From: Molossus alvarezi
Lineage: Eukaryota; Chordata; Mammalia; Chiroptera; Molossidae
DNA: 64,000 nucleotides
Reading direction: 5' to 3'
Assembly: GCA_037176705.1 (NCBI GenBank)
Contig: CM073896.1
Location: forward strand, 27,106,708-27,170,707
Made by a program: the position numbers and the translations under genes. The notes beneath the pieces are model-generated. The model saw nothing but the letters and a program-made list of their open reading frames with translations. It did no database searches and was not told where the DNA came from. The first letter of the stretch is position 1. Every line of letters starts with the position of its first letter. Shown one piece after another: positions 47,411 to 58,900 of the stretch.

Positions 47411-47702
47411 AGAATAGCTCAGTGCACATTACAGAATCAGATCCCCCAATTTTAACTTAATCCTCACTCTACCACTCTGCCATGAGATTTTGGGCATATT
47501 CCTTAGTGTCTAATGCTCTGATTCATTTGTAAATAATAGTGTTACATATATAGGGTTGTTGCAAGGTTTCAAATTGTGTATTATTTAATTTTATATATTA
47601 CTTATCTTATATAAAATAATTCATATATATGTATACACACACACATATAAAGCCTTTATATAATACCTAGTACATAACAACTGCTCAATAATTGTTAGTG
47701 CT
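47411..47702 (+). mobile_element. MIR SINE remnant with AT-rich expansion
   Basis: TCTACCACTCTGCCATGAGA, GGGCATATTCCTTAGTGTCT and TATAGGGTTGTTGCAAGGTT, then an AT/CA-rich patch, then CCTAGTACATAACAACTGCT as the MIR end. Confidence 0.65.
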
Positions 47703-47891
47703 TATTAATAGTTATACTGCCTCATTCTAAAAGACTATTCAGAGTGTTTGTGAGGTCAAAATATGTCATTACAAACCCACTCTTTGTATATAGACTCATC
47801 ATTCAGTATAAGTTTTATGAGCAGAGGAAAAAAATCCATAAATTAACCTTATTTTTGTGCTTTCTCAATGTAATAAATACACATTACTCTT

Positions 47892-47978
47892 TTTTTATTT
47901 TTTTTTATTAATTTGTTTTTGTTACAGATGTTTCTTATTTTCCCCCCATTGATACCCTCCTCCCCACCCCTTCGCCCC
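47892..47978 (-). mobile_element. 87-bp 5'-truncated L1, antisense
   Basis: T-rich tail, TTGTTTTTGTTACAGATGTT and CCCCCCATTGATACCCTCCT are the antisense terminus of the bat L1 3'UTR. A perfect 15-bp duplication ATACACATTACTCTT (47877-47891 and 47979-47993) flanks it. Confidence 0.93.
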
Positions 47979-48119
47979 ATACACATTACTCTTAAAATTC
48001 TGTCTATGGGTTTTGAGTTGTAAAGTATGTTCTATTTCATCATGCTTTTATGTTTACAAATTTTCTACAATGAATAAAAATTATTTTTAAAGCAAAAAAG
48101 GAAAGAAAAGAAAATATGA

Positions 48120-48260
48120 GTTAACCAGTAGTCAGTAAACATCTATTGATCATCTACTCTTTACCAGACACTGGGCTAAATGACATTCAATAGGACTCTC
48201 TTCCTGAAACCTGTTATAAATGGTTATGGGAAAAGCATCTTTACAATAGCATACAAACGA
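48120..48260 (-). mobile_element. L2 remnant, antisense 3' end
   Basis: CAGTAAACATCTATTGATCA followed by TCTACTCTTTACCAGACACT is the antisense L2 terminus. Confidence 0.6.
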
Positions 48261-48409
48261 GAAGCTATTGATATTTTATTCAAAATTATGAAGACTGCCT
48301 CTTTTCTCTCATTTTTGAGGTGTTCTTACTCATGAACATACACATACCTGACATTTTCAATTTTTTATAAATGGATATTTATCTCAAAATAGAAATTTTC
48401 ATAAATAAT

Positions 48410-48595
48410 AAAATGCATTATCATTTATTAATCATCTACAAGACTTGAGGAACTTTGAACACAATTTACTGACACTGTCTCTATTGTTCACAGCAGAGCC
48501 ACACAACACAGTAATGATGTAGGTATTATTATTTCCATTTTGTGGAGAAAGAAACTGAGGCCCTGAGAGGTTAGGATCCTCTCAGTATTCTTTAA
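48410..48595 (-). mobile_element. MIR SINE remnant, antisense
   Basis: TATTATTATTTCCATTTTGT then AAGAAACTGAGGCCCTGAGA: antisense MIR core. Confidence 0.75.
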
Positions 48596-50090
48596 CTATC
48601 AAGTGTTCCTGGTGTACTTTAGAGCATATTTCAGTTTACACAAACAAACGTTAGGGCAGCCATGCATTTCATAAAGCAAGGTACACCTATCAAACCATAC
48701 ATGCTGTTTGGTAGACCACAAGGTTTTCCACAGCGTTCCATATTTCTGTTTTGAGTCTCTTGCCACTTGGGTAAACATTGTACTTTTCATTGGATATACT
48801 GTAAGTCATTAAAGTCAGTAAATAGCAGAAATGAATAAAACAGCAACTTAGATATTTTTAACACCCGAGTTAAAACCACTTTGCAGCGGGGAAGAGGAAC
48901 AGATGCCCGCTTCTAAATGTGAGAGCCACCAACTGGGAATTCGCTAGTTGTAACTGCTGCCATCTGTTTTCCACTGTTCTTTTTACCTGCCTCTCTGAGA
49001 TTCAGCATTTGAATTCTGGGCCACAGATTCTTAGTATAAACAGGGGAGAGGTGGGAGGCACTCCAATTTGAAATTTTCCCAGGTGCGCCCTCCTGCATTA
49101 AATCAAAGGTAACTTCTCAGGAAAAAAATATCATGAGGGCGATTATTTAACAACTGCATCTTTATTCTTCTATGCATACTCTGTACTCCTATTTCCATGT
49201 GCATTTTTTCTATTGAATCAACTTCCTGCTTTTCCCAAGGGCATTGTGGAAATGCCTCTCTGGTGCCAATTAGGGCACTGCTGTGTAAATTAGTTTCTTC
49301 CCTCACTGAATAAATAATTTTAGTCAAGCCATATATACATTCAGAAATCACTTCATCAGCACTTAACTAGCATTCAGCACTAGTGTAGTGGGTTTTTCCC
49401 CTTAAAGTCAACATGTTGAGGGAGATATTTGTGCCAAAGGGACATAGAGGAAATAGGATAGTAGGACTACAAAGGATAATAAGAGATTGTTCCAGTTCAC
49501 CCTCTGCCTTCCAGGAGAATGGCTCCTAAACCATACTACAAAGAGAAAATTTGCCCTTTTCTTTGAAGAACATTTGTAGGGGAGGTTTCTCTTCCCTTCT
49601 GTTGAAATTCTGAATGATACATGTGCATTTGCGCATACTTCTAGCTAAAAACCAACAACAAAAAAGAATGAGTACCCGATCTGTAAATAATGACCTTTCT
49701 CTTCAAATCTACATGATAGAGGTATATTTCCCATTTTTACAAGAGAGAAACCAGTTGAGAGAAGTTATGTATATTGGTCAAAGTAAATTGGCTAGTTGGT
49801 GCCATAAGATTTAGTGCCAACTCTGTCTAATTCTGTCTTTCATCCAAAACAAAAGAGGAATGTGTCCGAAGGAAGGGAGTTTTCAGTCTGGGGTTTGTCC
49901 TGTTTTCTTTCCATACCTTGGGTTCATTCGGGATTGTACAAGAAACAGAGAAGGTGATAGGATCTCTCAAGCTATGTTCTCAACTGAAGTGCTATGTCAA
50001 AGGTCAAGCCTCTCCAAGCTCCTCCAAACCAAACCACAATACTAATCCCCATGTATAGACTAGTATTACTGATAGAGAAACCTATTTAGG
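48596..50090. other. Unique sequence, nothing recognised
   Basis: About 1.5 kb without recognised repeat or gene. Confidence 0.4.
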
Positions 50091-50106
50091 AAAAGCCGCT
50101 CTTTTT

Positions 50107-50340
50107 TTTAAATCCTCACCAAAGGTTACGTGTTTATTGATTTTAGAGAGAGAGGAAGGGAGAAAGAGAGAGAGAGAGAAACATCAGTGTGGGAGAGAAA
50201 CATCCACCGGTTGCTTCACACACACACCCCACATGGGGATGGAATCCACAACCTGGGTATGTGCCCTGTCTGGGAATCAAACACGCAACCTTTTCATGTA
50301 TGGGACAATGCTCCAACCAACTGAACCACCTGGCCAGGGC
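50107..50340 (-). mobile_element. Ves-type SINE, antisense
   Basis: Antisense copy ending AACCACCTGGCCAGGGC. Imperfect 16-bp duplication (50091-50106 and 50341-50356, 13 matches). Confidence 0.9.
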
Positions 50341-50754
50341 AAAAGTCCCTATTTTTAAATAGCAAGGTAAAATCAATAACACAACTTTGGGGACTTTTGG
50401 TCAAAACAGAGGAAAAGATAAAGACACAAGTCCTGGGAACCTCCCACAACTACATCAAAATTACAACTAAACTACAGAACAACCATTATTCAGAACTACT
50501 TGAAATCTAGTTGAATATAAGTCCCACAACTAAAGATTTAAAGAAGCCACATAGAGATTGTTAGGAGGGGCAGAGCCGAGGAAGGGGCTGGTCCCACACC
50601 TGGGTGTGGCAATAAAGAATCGGGAGGGATATCTTGGTTATGGAGATCCCCTCTGAAAAGTCAGGGGTCCCAGTTCCACATCACAACTCCCAGCCTAAGT
50701 TTCTGGTGATAGGAAGAGAAGCCCTCATAACTTCTGGCTGTAAAAACCAGAGGG

Positions 50755-50945
50755 GCCTGGCCGGTGTGGCTCAGTGGTTGAGCATCGACCCATACACCAA
50801 GGAGTCGTAGGTTTGATTCCTGGTTGTGGGCCACATGCCCAATGGGGGGCATGCAGGAGGAGGCCAATCAATTTTCTCTCTCGTCAATGTTTCTATCTCT
50901 CTCTTCCTCTCCCTTCTGCTCTCTCTAAAATTAATAAAGAAAAAA
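50755..50945 (+). mobile_element. Ves-type SINE
   Basis: GGCCTGGCCGGTGTGGCTCA head, GTAGGTTTGATTCCTGG B-box-like region, CT-rich middle and AAATTAATAAAGAAAAAA tail. Inserted in the HAL1 5'UTR. Flanking duplication unclear. Confidence 0.9.
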
Positions 50946-51971
50946 TTGTTTTAATGAGGGGATTGAGGCTGAGGGAGACAGAGGGTGCTGGAGTCTCAGA
51001 TTTCCTCTTAAAGGTGTGAACAAACTCACTCCCTCTGAGCTCTAGCACTGGGGCAGCAGCTTAAAAAGCACCAAGGACATGAAGGGAGAAGTAAATTGTC
51101 TTGCTACAGGGTGAAGGCTGAAGGAGCAGCTTTCTCCAAGACAGTCCCCACAAAGCAGGCAGGCAGGTACCATATCAGAGACTCCATCATCCTGGCTCAC
51201 ACTCTTCACCCTGCCCTGCTGCTTCCCCGAGACCCGCCCCACTCAACTTGCAGGTCCACCCAAACTGTTTCCAGTGGGTTTTCCATACAAACAGCCACTC
51301 ATGTCTCATGCTTTTGACTTTCCTGAAATCTCTCAAACAAGTAGCAGGTGGCCTCAGCATAGCCCATTCCTCTTGTTAAGTGGCCCCAGGCCCGGCACTA
51401 GTGGCAGCTGACACTGGTTCACAGGTCGGCCTCTCCTGAGCACTCTAAGCCCAGCACGAGTAGCAGCAATCTGCATATTGCTCTGTAGCTGGTGCCAGGT
51501 GGCCCTAGGCAGGGCATTGGCTGACCTTACACCTCCTGGGAAGCCCTAGAGCCAGTACACCCAATGGAGACCTTCAGAACACTCCAGATTACAACACTAC
51601 AACCTCCAAAAGTGACACATTCAAGGGGCAGACTCAGTGGGCACCAAAGTCCCACTGAACCAAGTCCTACTCCATAAGGTCAGCCCCTGCACAGTAGCTC
51701 TTCCACTATAGTTGCAGCCAATCTTAACAACCAAATAGCCTGGGGGATCAATTCCTCCCAGTGACATGTCAACAACAATCAAGGCTCCACTACAACAGGA
51801 GAGTGCACACAGTACACACAAAGTGTACACCTGGAGCACCTAGCTCAGGTGAATGGGAGGCTCTGCCACTGGGCCCTGAAGAACACCTACTATATCAGGC
51901 CACTCTACCAAGTCCAGGAGATGCAACAGGTCTATTTCATACATAGAAACAAACACAGGGAAGTGACCAAA

Positions 51972-52084
51972 ATGAGGAGACAAAGAAATAGATCCAAAAT
52001 GAAAGAACTGAAGTCTTCAGAAAAAGAACTAAAGGAAATGGAGGCAAGCAAACAACCAGATACAGAATTCAAAACAGTGGTTAT
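51972..52084 (+). pseudogene. HAL1 ORF1, first codons, cut by L1 insertion
   Basis: The ATG at 51972 opens MRRQRNRSKMKELKSSEKEL, parallel to the ORF1 start of the HAL1 at 6883. The frame is open up to the insertion point and runs by accident into the L1 5'UTR. The remaining codons begin at 63,991 and leave the window. Family role: RNA-binding ORF1p-like protein. This copy is split by about 11.9 kb and cannot work. Confidence 0.75.
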
Positions 52085-52897
52085 GGGATTCCAAAATGGT
52101 GGTGCAGTGAATGGAAGCTACACAGACCGTCTCCCAGGACCAAACTGGAATTACAAGAAAAATAAAGACAAATCATCAGGAAAAAGCAACAGAAAAACAG
52201 CTTGGAGGACCATATAACCAGGGACACCAATCTATCCAGGTAGAATTGCAAAGGCTCGAGAGGGGGGCTGGGGGCCCACAGTCCACAACAGCCTTAGCTG
52301 TGAGCAGTGCCCTCGGGTTAAATTCACAAGAGGCTCCACAGCACAGAGCCGGGACAGAGGCTAAATAGCCACAGCCACTCACCTGGGGCTCCGGCAGAGG
52401 GAGGGTTGACTGGACTGGAACTGTGTGGGGACACTCAGGATTTGGAAGGCACTCAGAGCTTCTGCTCAGTTGCAGCCATGTAGGACTGTGGTCATCTTAC
52501 TCCTTCCCAGGGCTCTGGGGAGAGGCAGAGGCCTGTCCCTCAGAGATTCAATCCCACCCAGTGGCTATTGAAATGCAAATTGAGGCCCATTACAATGAGC
52601 ATCTGCCCCACCCACGGGAAATCCCCTTACACTGAGCACCTGAGAAAGTTTTTCCTTCAAATGAGAACCCAAGGCTCTTCAAGTAACTGCTACTGATAGC
52701 CTCCAAGGAAAAAGCTAGAGGATAACTGAACCATTCCTGGGCTAGCAACTCTAACCAGGAAAGTAAGACTTGACAGTAGTGTTTAACATGGGTCCTCCCT
52801 GGCTCATCCAAACCCAGGAGAGGGAGCCACAAACAGCAGAACACCAACACCCACAGGGAAAATTTGACAGGCTCCAAAGCCCACTGTGATAGCCAAA

Positions 52898-53804
52898 ATG
52901 GTAAAACACAGAAACAAAAGACAAATGAAAGAACAAGAGACCACTACCGAAGATGAGATAAATGAGGTGCAGTTAAGCAACTTAACAGACCTAGAATTCT
53001 GAGCCAAGATCTTGAGGAAGCTCAACAGCACGTGTAAGGACATGTGCACCATAAGTAAAGACATAGAAATGTTGAAAATCAACCAGTTGGAAATCAAAAA
53101 CCACCAAGGAGAAATGAAGAATGACATATCAGAAATAAAGAACACATTAGAAGGTCTAAACAGCAGAGTAGAGGAAGCAGAGGACTGGATCCGTGAATTA
53201 GAAGACAGAATAGAAAAAATCAACCAATCAGAAAACCAAAAGGAAAAAAAATTTAAAAAAACAGGAAAACAGCTTAAGAGAACTGTGGGACAGAGAAAAC
53301 ATAATAATATTTGCATCATAGGAGTCCCTGAAGAAGAAGAAAATGAGCAAGAGTTAGAAAATATATTTGAAGAAATAGTGACAGAAAAGTTCCCTAATAT
53401 GGTGAAGGAAGAAGACATTCAAGCTCAAGAAGCAGAGAGAGAGCCCCAAGTAAGAAGAACCCAAACAGGCCCACACCAAGACACATAGTAATCAAACTGC
53501 CAAAAATTAAATACAAAGAAAGAATCCTAAAAACAGCAAGAGGTAAGCAACAGGTTACCTACAAAGAAAACCCCATAAGGCTCTCAGCTGACTTCTCAAC
53601 AGAAACACTGCAGGCCAGAGGGAATGGCCTGAGGTAATCAAGGTCATGAAAAACAAGGATCTGAATCCAAGACTACTCTACCCAGCAAGGCTATGATTCC
53701 CAATAGAAGATTAAATAAACAGTTTCCCCAGACAAAAAAAAAGGATAAGAGAATACATTAGCACCAAATCAGCACTACAAGTAATGTTAAAAGGACTGCT
53801 ATAA
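52898..53804 (+). pseudogene. L1 ORF1 pseudogene, copy A
   Basis: ORF1p is the trimeric L1 RNA-binding protein. The start ATG (52898) gives MVKHRNKRQMKEQETTTEDE, homologous to copy B. A TGA at 53,000-53,002 interrupts the N-terminus. A coiled coil of LEIKNHQGEMKNDISEIKNT type follows, then the RRM start (CIIGVPEEEENEQELENIF), then frameshifts from about 53,430. The C-terminal domain is degraded and the family stop is at 53,802-53,804. The ORF1-ORF2 spacer is about 45 bp. Confidence 0.88.
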
Positions 53805-53849
53805 TTAGCTGAAGAAACAGGAAGAAAAACAAAACCACACTAAACAAAA

Positions 53850-53870
53850 ATGGCAATAAATAAGTACATA
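53850..53870 (+). pseudogene. L1 ORF2 of copy A, first seven codons
   Basis: Encodes MAINKYI and is then cut by copy B. The frame resumes at 59,941 with the next codons ([11 protein letters not shown]). Confidence 0.9.
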
Positions 53871-53873
53871 CCG

Positions 53874-53884
53874 AAAATGGCGGC
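53874..53884 (+). promoter_or_regulatory. YY1-type motif at the L1 5' end
   Basis: AAAATGGCGGC lies three bases inside the element. By family knowledge a YY1 site in this position guides the correct L1 transcription start. Copy A has AAAATGGTGGT in the same place. Confidence 0.7.
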
Positions 53885-54019
53885 GAAGTGAATGGAGGGA
53901 ACCAGACTGTCTCCCAAGACCAAACTGGATTTACAAGGAAAACAAAGGCAAACCTTCAGGAAAGGGCAGCGGAAGGACACCTTGGAGGACCACTTAACCA
54001 GAAACACCCACTCAGTCCT

Positions 54020-54830
54020 GGTAGGCTTGCGAGGACGGGAGAGGGGACCTAGAGCCCAGGGTCCGCAGCGGCCTGGGCAGGGGCCAGGGAACTAGAGGGG
54101 AAGTTAATTCCACCACCTTTCTTCCCACTCTGCACGGCCCTGGAAACTCTGTAGCCGGCTAGGCTAGGCTCTCCGCTGAAGCCGCACAGACTCCGGGCCC
54201 CCAGGGAACTGGGCGGGACCAGGGAACTCGGAGGAACCGGGGAACTAGGCGGAAAGTTAATTCTACTGCCTCCCCTCCCGCCGTGCAAGGCCCTGTAGCC
54301 GCTGAAGCCGCACAGACTCCTGGCCCCCAGGGAACCCGGCGGGACTGGGAAAAAGGTGGAAAGTTAATTCTACCGCCTCCCTCCCCGCCGTGCTCGGCCT
54401 GGAAACCCTGTTGCCCCTGAAGCCGCACAGACTCGCAGACCCCAGGCAACTCGGTGGGACCGGGGAACGCGGTGGAAAGTTAATTCTACCGCCTCCCTCC
54501 CCGCCGTGCACGGCCTGGAAACCCTGTTGCCCCTGAAGCCGCACAGACTCGCAGACCCCAGGCAACTCGGTGGGACCGGGGAACGCGGTGGAAAGTGAAC
54601 TCTACTGTCTCCCTTCCCCCCGTGCAGGGCCCTGTAAACTCTGTAGCGGGCTAAACTCTCCGCTGAAGCTGCACAGACTCCTGGCCCCCAGGGAACTGGG
54701 CAGGACCAGGGAACTCGGCCGGAAATTATTCCCACTGCCTCCCTTGCCACCCTGCATGGGTCCTCCTAACGCTATAGCCTGCTAAACTCCCCGCTGGAGC
54801 CACACAGACTCCCGGAGAACAGGGGACTTG
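54020..54830. promoter_or_regulatory. CpG-rich L1 5'UTR promoter region
   Basis: The only GC-rich, CpG-dense stretch in the window, coinciding with the monomer array of copy B. Expected to act as the element's own promoter and, by family knowledge, to be a methylation target. Confidence 0.7.
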
Positions 54831-54841
54831 GCAGGATTAAA
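54101..54841 (+). repeat. Tandem 5'UTR monomers of L1 copy B
   Basis: About six units starting with AAGTTAATTC or variants at 54101, 54254, 54361, 54477, 54593 and 54724 (lengths about 153, 107, 116, 116, 131 and 118). Units 3 and 4 are identical at 115 of 116 positions. Each carries a GAAGCCGCACAGACTC-like box and a CCCAGGSAACTCGG-like box. Confidence 0.92.
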
Positions 54842-54951
54842 GTGGGTCCTCCCTGGTGCATCCAAACCCAGGAGAGGGAGCCACAAACAGCAAAACACCA
54901 ACACCCACTGGGAAAACTTGGCAGACTCCAAAGCCCACTGTGATAACGAAA

Positions 54952-55855
54952 ATGGTGAGAAACAGAAACAAAAGCCAAATGAAAGATCAAGAGACCTCTA
55001 CAGAAGATGAAATAAATGAGGTGCAGTTAAGCAAGTTAACAGAACTAGAATTTAGAGCCATGATGTTGCGGAAGCTCAATAGCATGTGTAAGGACATGAG
55101 CAACATGAGTAAAGACATAGAAATGTTGAAAATAAACCATCTGGAAATGAAAAACCAACAGGAAGAAATGAAGAATGACATATCAGAAATGAAAAACACA
55201 CTGGAAGGTCTAAAAAGCAGAGTAGGGGAAGCTGAGGACCGGATCAGTGAATTAGAAGACAGGCTAGAAGAAATCAACCAATCAGAAAACCAAAAGGAAA
55301 AAAAAGATTAAAAAACAAGAAGAGAGCTTAAGAGAATTGTGGGACAACTGGAAACGTAATAATATTCGTATCATAGGAGTCCCTGAAGAAGAAGAAAGTA
55401 AGCGAGGGCTAGAGAATATATTCAAAGAAATAGTGACAGAAAACTTCCCTAATTTGGTGAAGGAAGAAGGCATTCAAGTTCAAGAAGCTCAGAGAGCCCC
55501 AAGTAAGAAGAACCCAAACAGGCCCACACCAAGACACATAGTAATCAAACTGCCAAAAATTCAAGACAAAGAGAGAATCCTAAAAGCAGCAAGAGATAAG
55601 CAACAGGTTACCTACAAAGGAACCCCCATAAGGCTCTCAGCTGACTTCTCACAAGAAACATTACAGGCTCGAAGGGAATGGCATGAAGTAATCAAGGTCA
55701 TGAAAAACAAGGATCTGAATCCAAGACTACTCTACCCAGCAAGGCTATCGTTCAAAATAGAAGGTCAAATAAAGAGCTTCCCAGACAAAATAAGGCTAAG
55801 GGAGTACATTAGCACCAAACCAGCACTGCAAGAAATGCTAAAAGGACTGCTGTAA
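54952..55855 (+). pseudogene. L1 ORF1 of copy B, one frameshift
   Basis: Encodes the L1 RNA-binding chaperone. The ATG at 54952 was chosen because it matches copy A and follows the 5'UTR. Layout: basic N-terminus; a long heptad coiled coil (about residues 40-110, SRVGEAEDRISELEDRLEEI type); an RRM starting NNIRIIGVPEEEESKRGLEN; a C-terminal domain with DKERILKAARDK and LLYPARLSFKI; stop 55,853-55,855. One extra A in the A-run near 55,297-55,306 shifts the frame, so the open reading frame breaks at 55,311. I saw no other lesion. Length is near the family norm of roughly 300 residues. Confidence 0.92.
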
Positions 55856-55900
55856 TTACCAGGAGAAATGGGAAGAAAAATAGAACCACACTAAACAAAA

Positions 55901-58900
55901 ATGGCAATAAATAAGTACATATCAATAACCACCTTAAATGTAAATGGACTGAATGCTCCCATAAAAAGACACAGAGTAGCTGACTGGATAAGAAAGCAAG
56001 ACTCATCTATATGCTGTTTACAAGAAACCCACCTCACAACAAAAGACTCACATAGATTGAAAGTGAAGGGATGGAAAAAAATCTTTCAAGCAAATGGAAA
56101 AGAAAAAAAAGCTGGGGTAGCAATACTGATATCTGATAAAATAGACTTCAGATTGAAGGCCATAACTAGAGACAAAGAAGCCCACTACATAATATTGAAA
56201 GGATCTATCCAACAGGAAGATATAACCTTGATAAACATATATGCACCCAATATAGGAGCACCAAAATATATTAAAAATCTTCTGGAGGACTTCCAAGGAG
56301 AAATCGATAGCAATACAATCATAACAGGGGACTTCAACACCCCGCTCACATCACTGGATAGATCCTCTAGACAAAAAATTAGCAAGGAAACAGAGACTCT
56401 AAATGAAGCACTAGACCAAATGGATTTAATAGATATCTACAGAGAACTACACCCCAAAACTACAGAATTCACATTCTTCTCAAGTGCACATGGGACATTC
56501 TCAAAGATAGACCACATGTTAGGGCACAAACTAAGTCTCTACAAGTTCAAGAAGATTGAAATTATAACAAGCATCTTCTCAGACCACAATGGTATGAAAC
56601 TAGAAATCAATTGCAAGAAGAACATGCAAAGACATTTTAACACATGGAAGCTAAATAGAATGTTATTAAACAATGAATGGGTCACCGAGGAAATCAAGGA
56701 AGAAATCAAAAACTTCCTGGAAACCAATGAAAATGAGGACACAACAATACAAAATCTATGGGATGCAGCAAAAGCAGTTCTGAGAGGGAAGTTTATAGCA
56801 CTACAGGCCTACCTCAAAAAAGAAGAAAAATCTCTAATAGACTACCTAACCTCACAACTTAAAGAACTAGAGAGTAAACAAAAAGAAAACCCCGGAGCAA
56901 GTAGAAGAAAAGAAATAGTAAGGATCAGAGCAGAAATAAACGACATAGAGACCAAAAAAACAATCCAGAGGATCAATAAAACAAAGAGCTGGTTTTTCGA
57001 AAAGATAAACAAGATTGATGGACCCTTAGCTAGACTCACCAAGAAACAAAGAGAGAGAACCCAAATACATAAAATCAGAAATGAAACAGGAGAGATAACA
57101 ACTGACCCTACAGAAATACAAAAGATCGTTAACAACTACTATGAAAAATTATACGGCAACAAATTCGAAAATCTAAGCGAAATGGACAAATTTCTAGAAA
57201 CACATAGTCTCCCAAAATTGGATCAGATAGAGATTGAAAACTTGAACAGACCAATAACAACAGAAGAAATTGAAGATGTAATCAAGACTCTTCCAGCAAA
57301 CAAAAGCCCAGGCCCGGATGGCTTCACAGGGGAGTTTTACCGAACATTCAAAGAAGAACTAATACCCATTCTCCTCAAACTATTTCAAAAAATTCAAGAA
57401 GAAGGAAGACTTCCAAACTCGTTTTATGAAGCCAGCATAACTCTAATTCCAAAACCAGAAAAAGACACAACAAAGAAAGAAAACTACAGGCCAATATCCC
57501 TGATGAACATAGATGCCAAAATCCTGAACAAAATACTAGCAAATCGAATCCAGCAATACACCAGAAAAATTATCCACCATGACCAGGTGGGATTCATCCC
57601 AGGGATGCAAGGCTGGTACAATATTCACAAATCCATAAATGTGATACACCACATAAATAAATTGAAGAATAAAAACCACATGATCATATCAATAGATGCC
57701 GAAAAAGCCTTTGACAAAATCCAGCATCCATTTCTGATAAAAACGCTCAGCAGTGTGGGAATAGAGGGATCATATCTCGACATAATAAAGGCCATATATG
57801 AAAGACCTACAGCCAACATCATACTCAATGGGCAAAAACTAAAAGCATTTCCCTTAAGAACAGGAACAAGGCAAGGATGCCCACTTTCGCCACTCCTATT
57901 TAACATAGTACTGGAAGTCTTAGCCACAGCAATCAGACAGGAAGAAAAAAATAAAAGGGATCCAAATTGGAAAGGAGGAAGTGAAATTGTCATTATTTGC
58001 AGATGACATGATACTGTACATAGAAAATCCCAAAGACTCCACCAAAAGCTTACTAGACTTAATAAATGAATTTGGCAAAGTAGCAGGATACAAAATTAAC
58101 GTCAAGAAATCGATGGCATTCTTATACACCAATGATGAACTCACAGAAAGAGAAACTAAGCAAACAATCCCATTTACCATTGCGGCAAAAAAATTAAGAT
58201 ACCTAGGAATAAACTTAACCAAAGAGATAAAGGACCTATTCGCAGAAAACTACAGGTCTTTGAAAAAAGAAATAGAGCAAGATGTAAAAAAGTGGAAGAA
58301 CATACCCTGTTCATGGATTGGGAGAATTAACATCATTAAAATGTCCATATTACCCAAAGCAATCTATAGATTCAACGCAATCCCCATCAAAATACCAACG
58401 GCATACTTCAAAGAATTAGAACAATTACTTCAAAAGTTCATATGGAACCAAAAAAGGCCTCGAATAGCCACAGCAATCTTGAAAAGGAAGAACAAAGTTG
58501 GAGGGATCACAATACCAGATTTCAGGTTATACTACAAAGCCACCATAATCAAAACAGCCTGGTACTGGCACAAGAACAGGTATATAGACCAGTGGAACAG
58601 AATAGAGAACCCAGAAATGGACCCTAGGCAATATGCTCAATTAATATTTGACAAAGGTGGCAAGAGCATTCAGTGGAGTAAGGACAGCCTCTTTAATAAA
58701 TGGTGCTGGGAAAATTGGACAGCTACTTGCTGAAAAATGAAACTAGACCATCAACTTACACCCTACACCACAATAAACTCAAAATGGATAAAAGACTTAA
58801 ATGTAACTCATGAATCCATAAAAATCCTAGAGGAGACTGTGGGCAACAAAATATCAGACATCATACGCAGCAGAATTTTTACTGACACATCACCTAAGGC

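Larger units (their letters stand above)
50390..52084 (+). mobile_element. HAL1 element, 5' part, interrupted by L1
   Basis: A HAL1 5'UTR (ACTACAGAACAACCATTATT near 50,480; GGGGCAGAGCCGAGGAAGGG near 50,568) leads to the ORF1 start at 51,972. The element stops at AGTGGTTAT (52076-52084) and resumes with the same AGTGGTTAT and AAGAATGCTC at 63,982-64,000, matching the HAL1 at 6,990-7,010. A Ves SINE lies inside its 5'UTR. The rest is beyond the window. Confidence 0.85.

Noticed and set aside
50755..50945. Target-site duplication for this SINE
   Set aside because: Only GAGGGG-like similarity is visible on both sides, too weak to claim.
52804..53418. 204-codon - strand open frame
   Set aside because: Serine/phenylalanine-rich antisense of the L1 ORF1 coiled coil. 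The low-stop composition is a known artefact of A-rich L1 coding strands.
54049..54750. Overlapping - strand frames with repeated MPGVCESVRLQGQQGF-like text
   Set aside because: The repeats come from the tandem 5'UTR monomers of L1-B. Translation of GC-rich repeats, not a gene.
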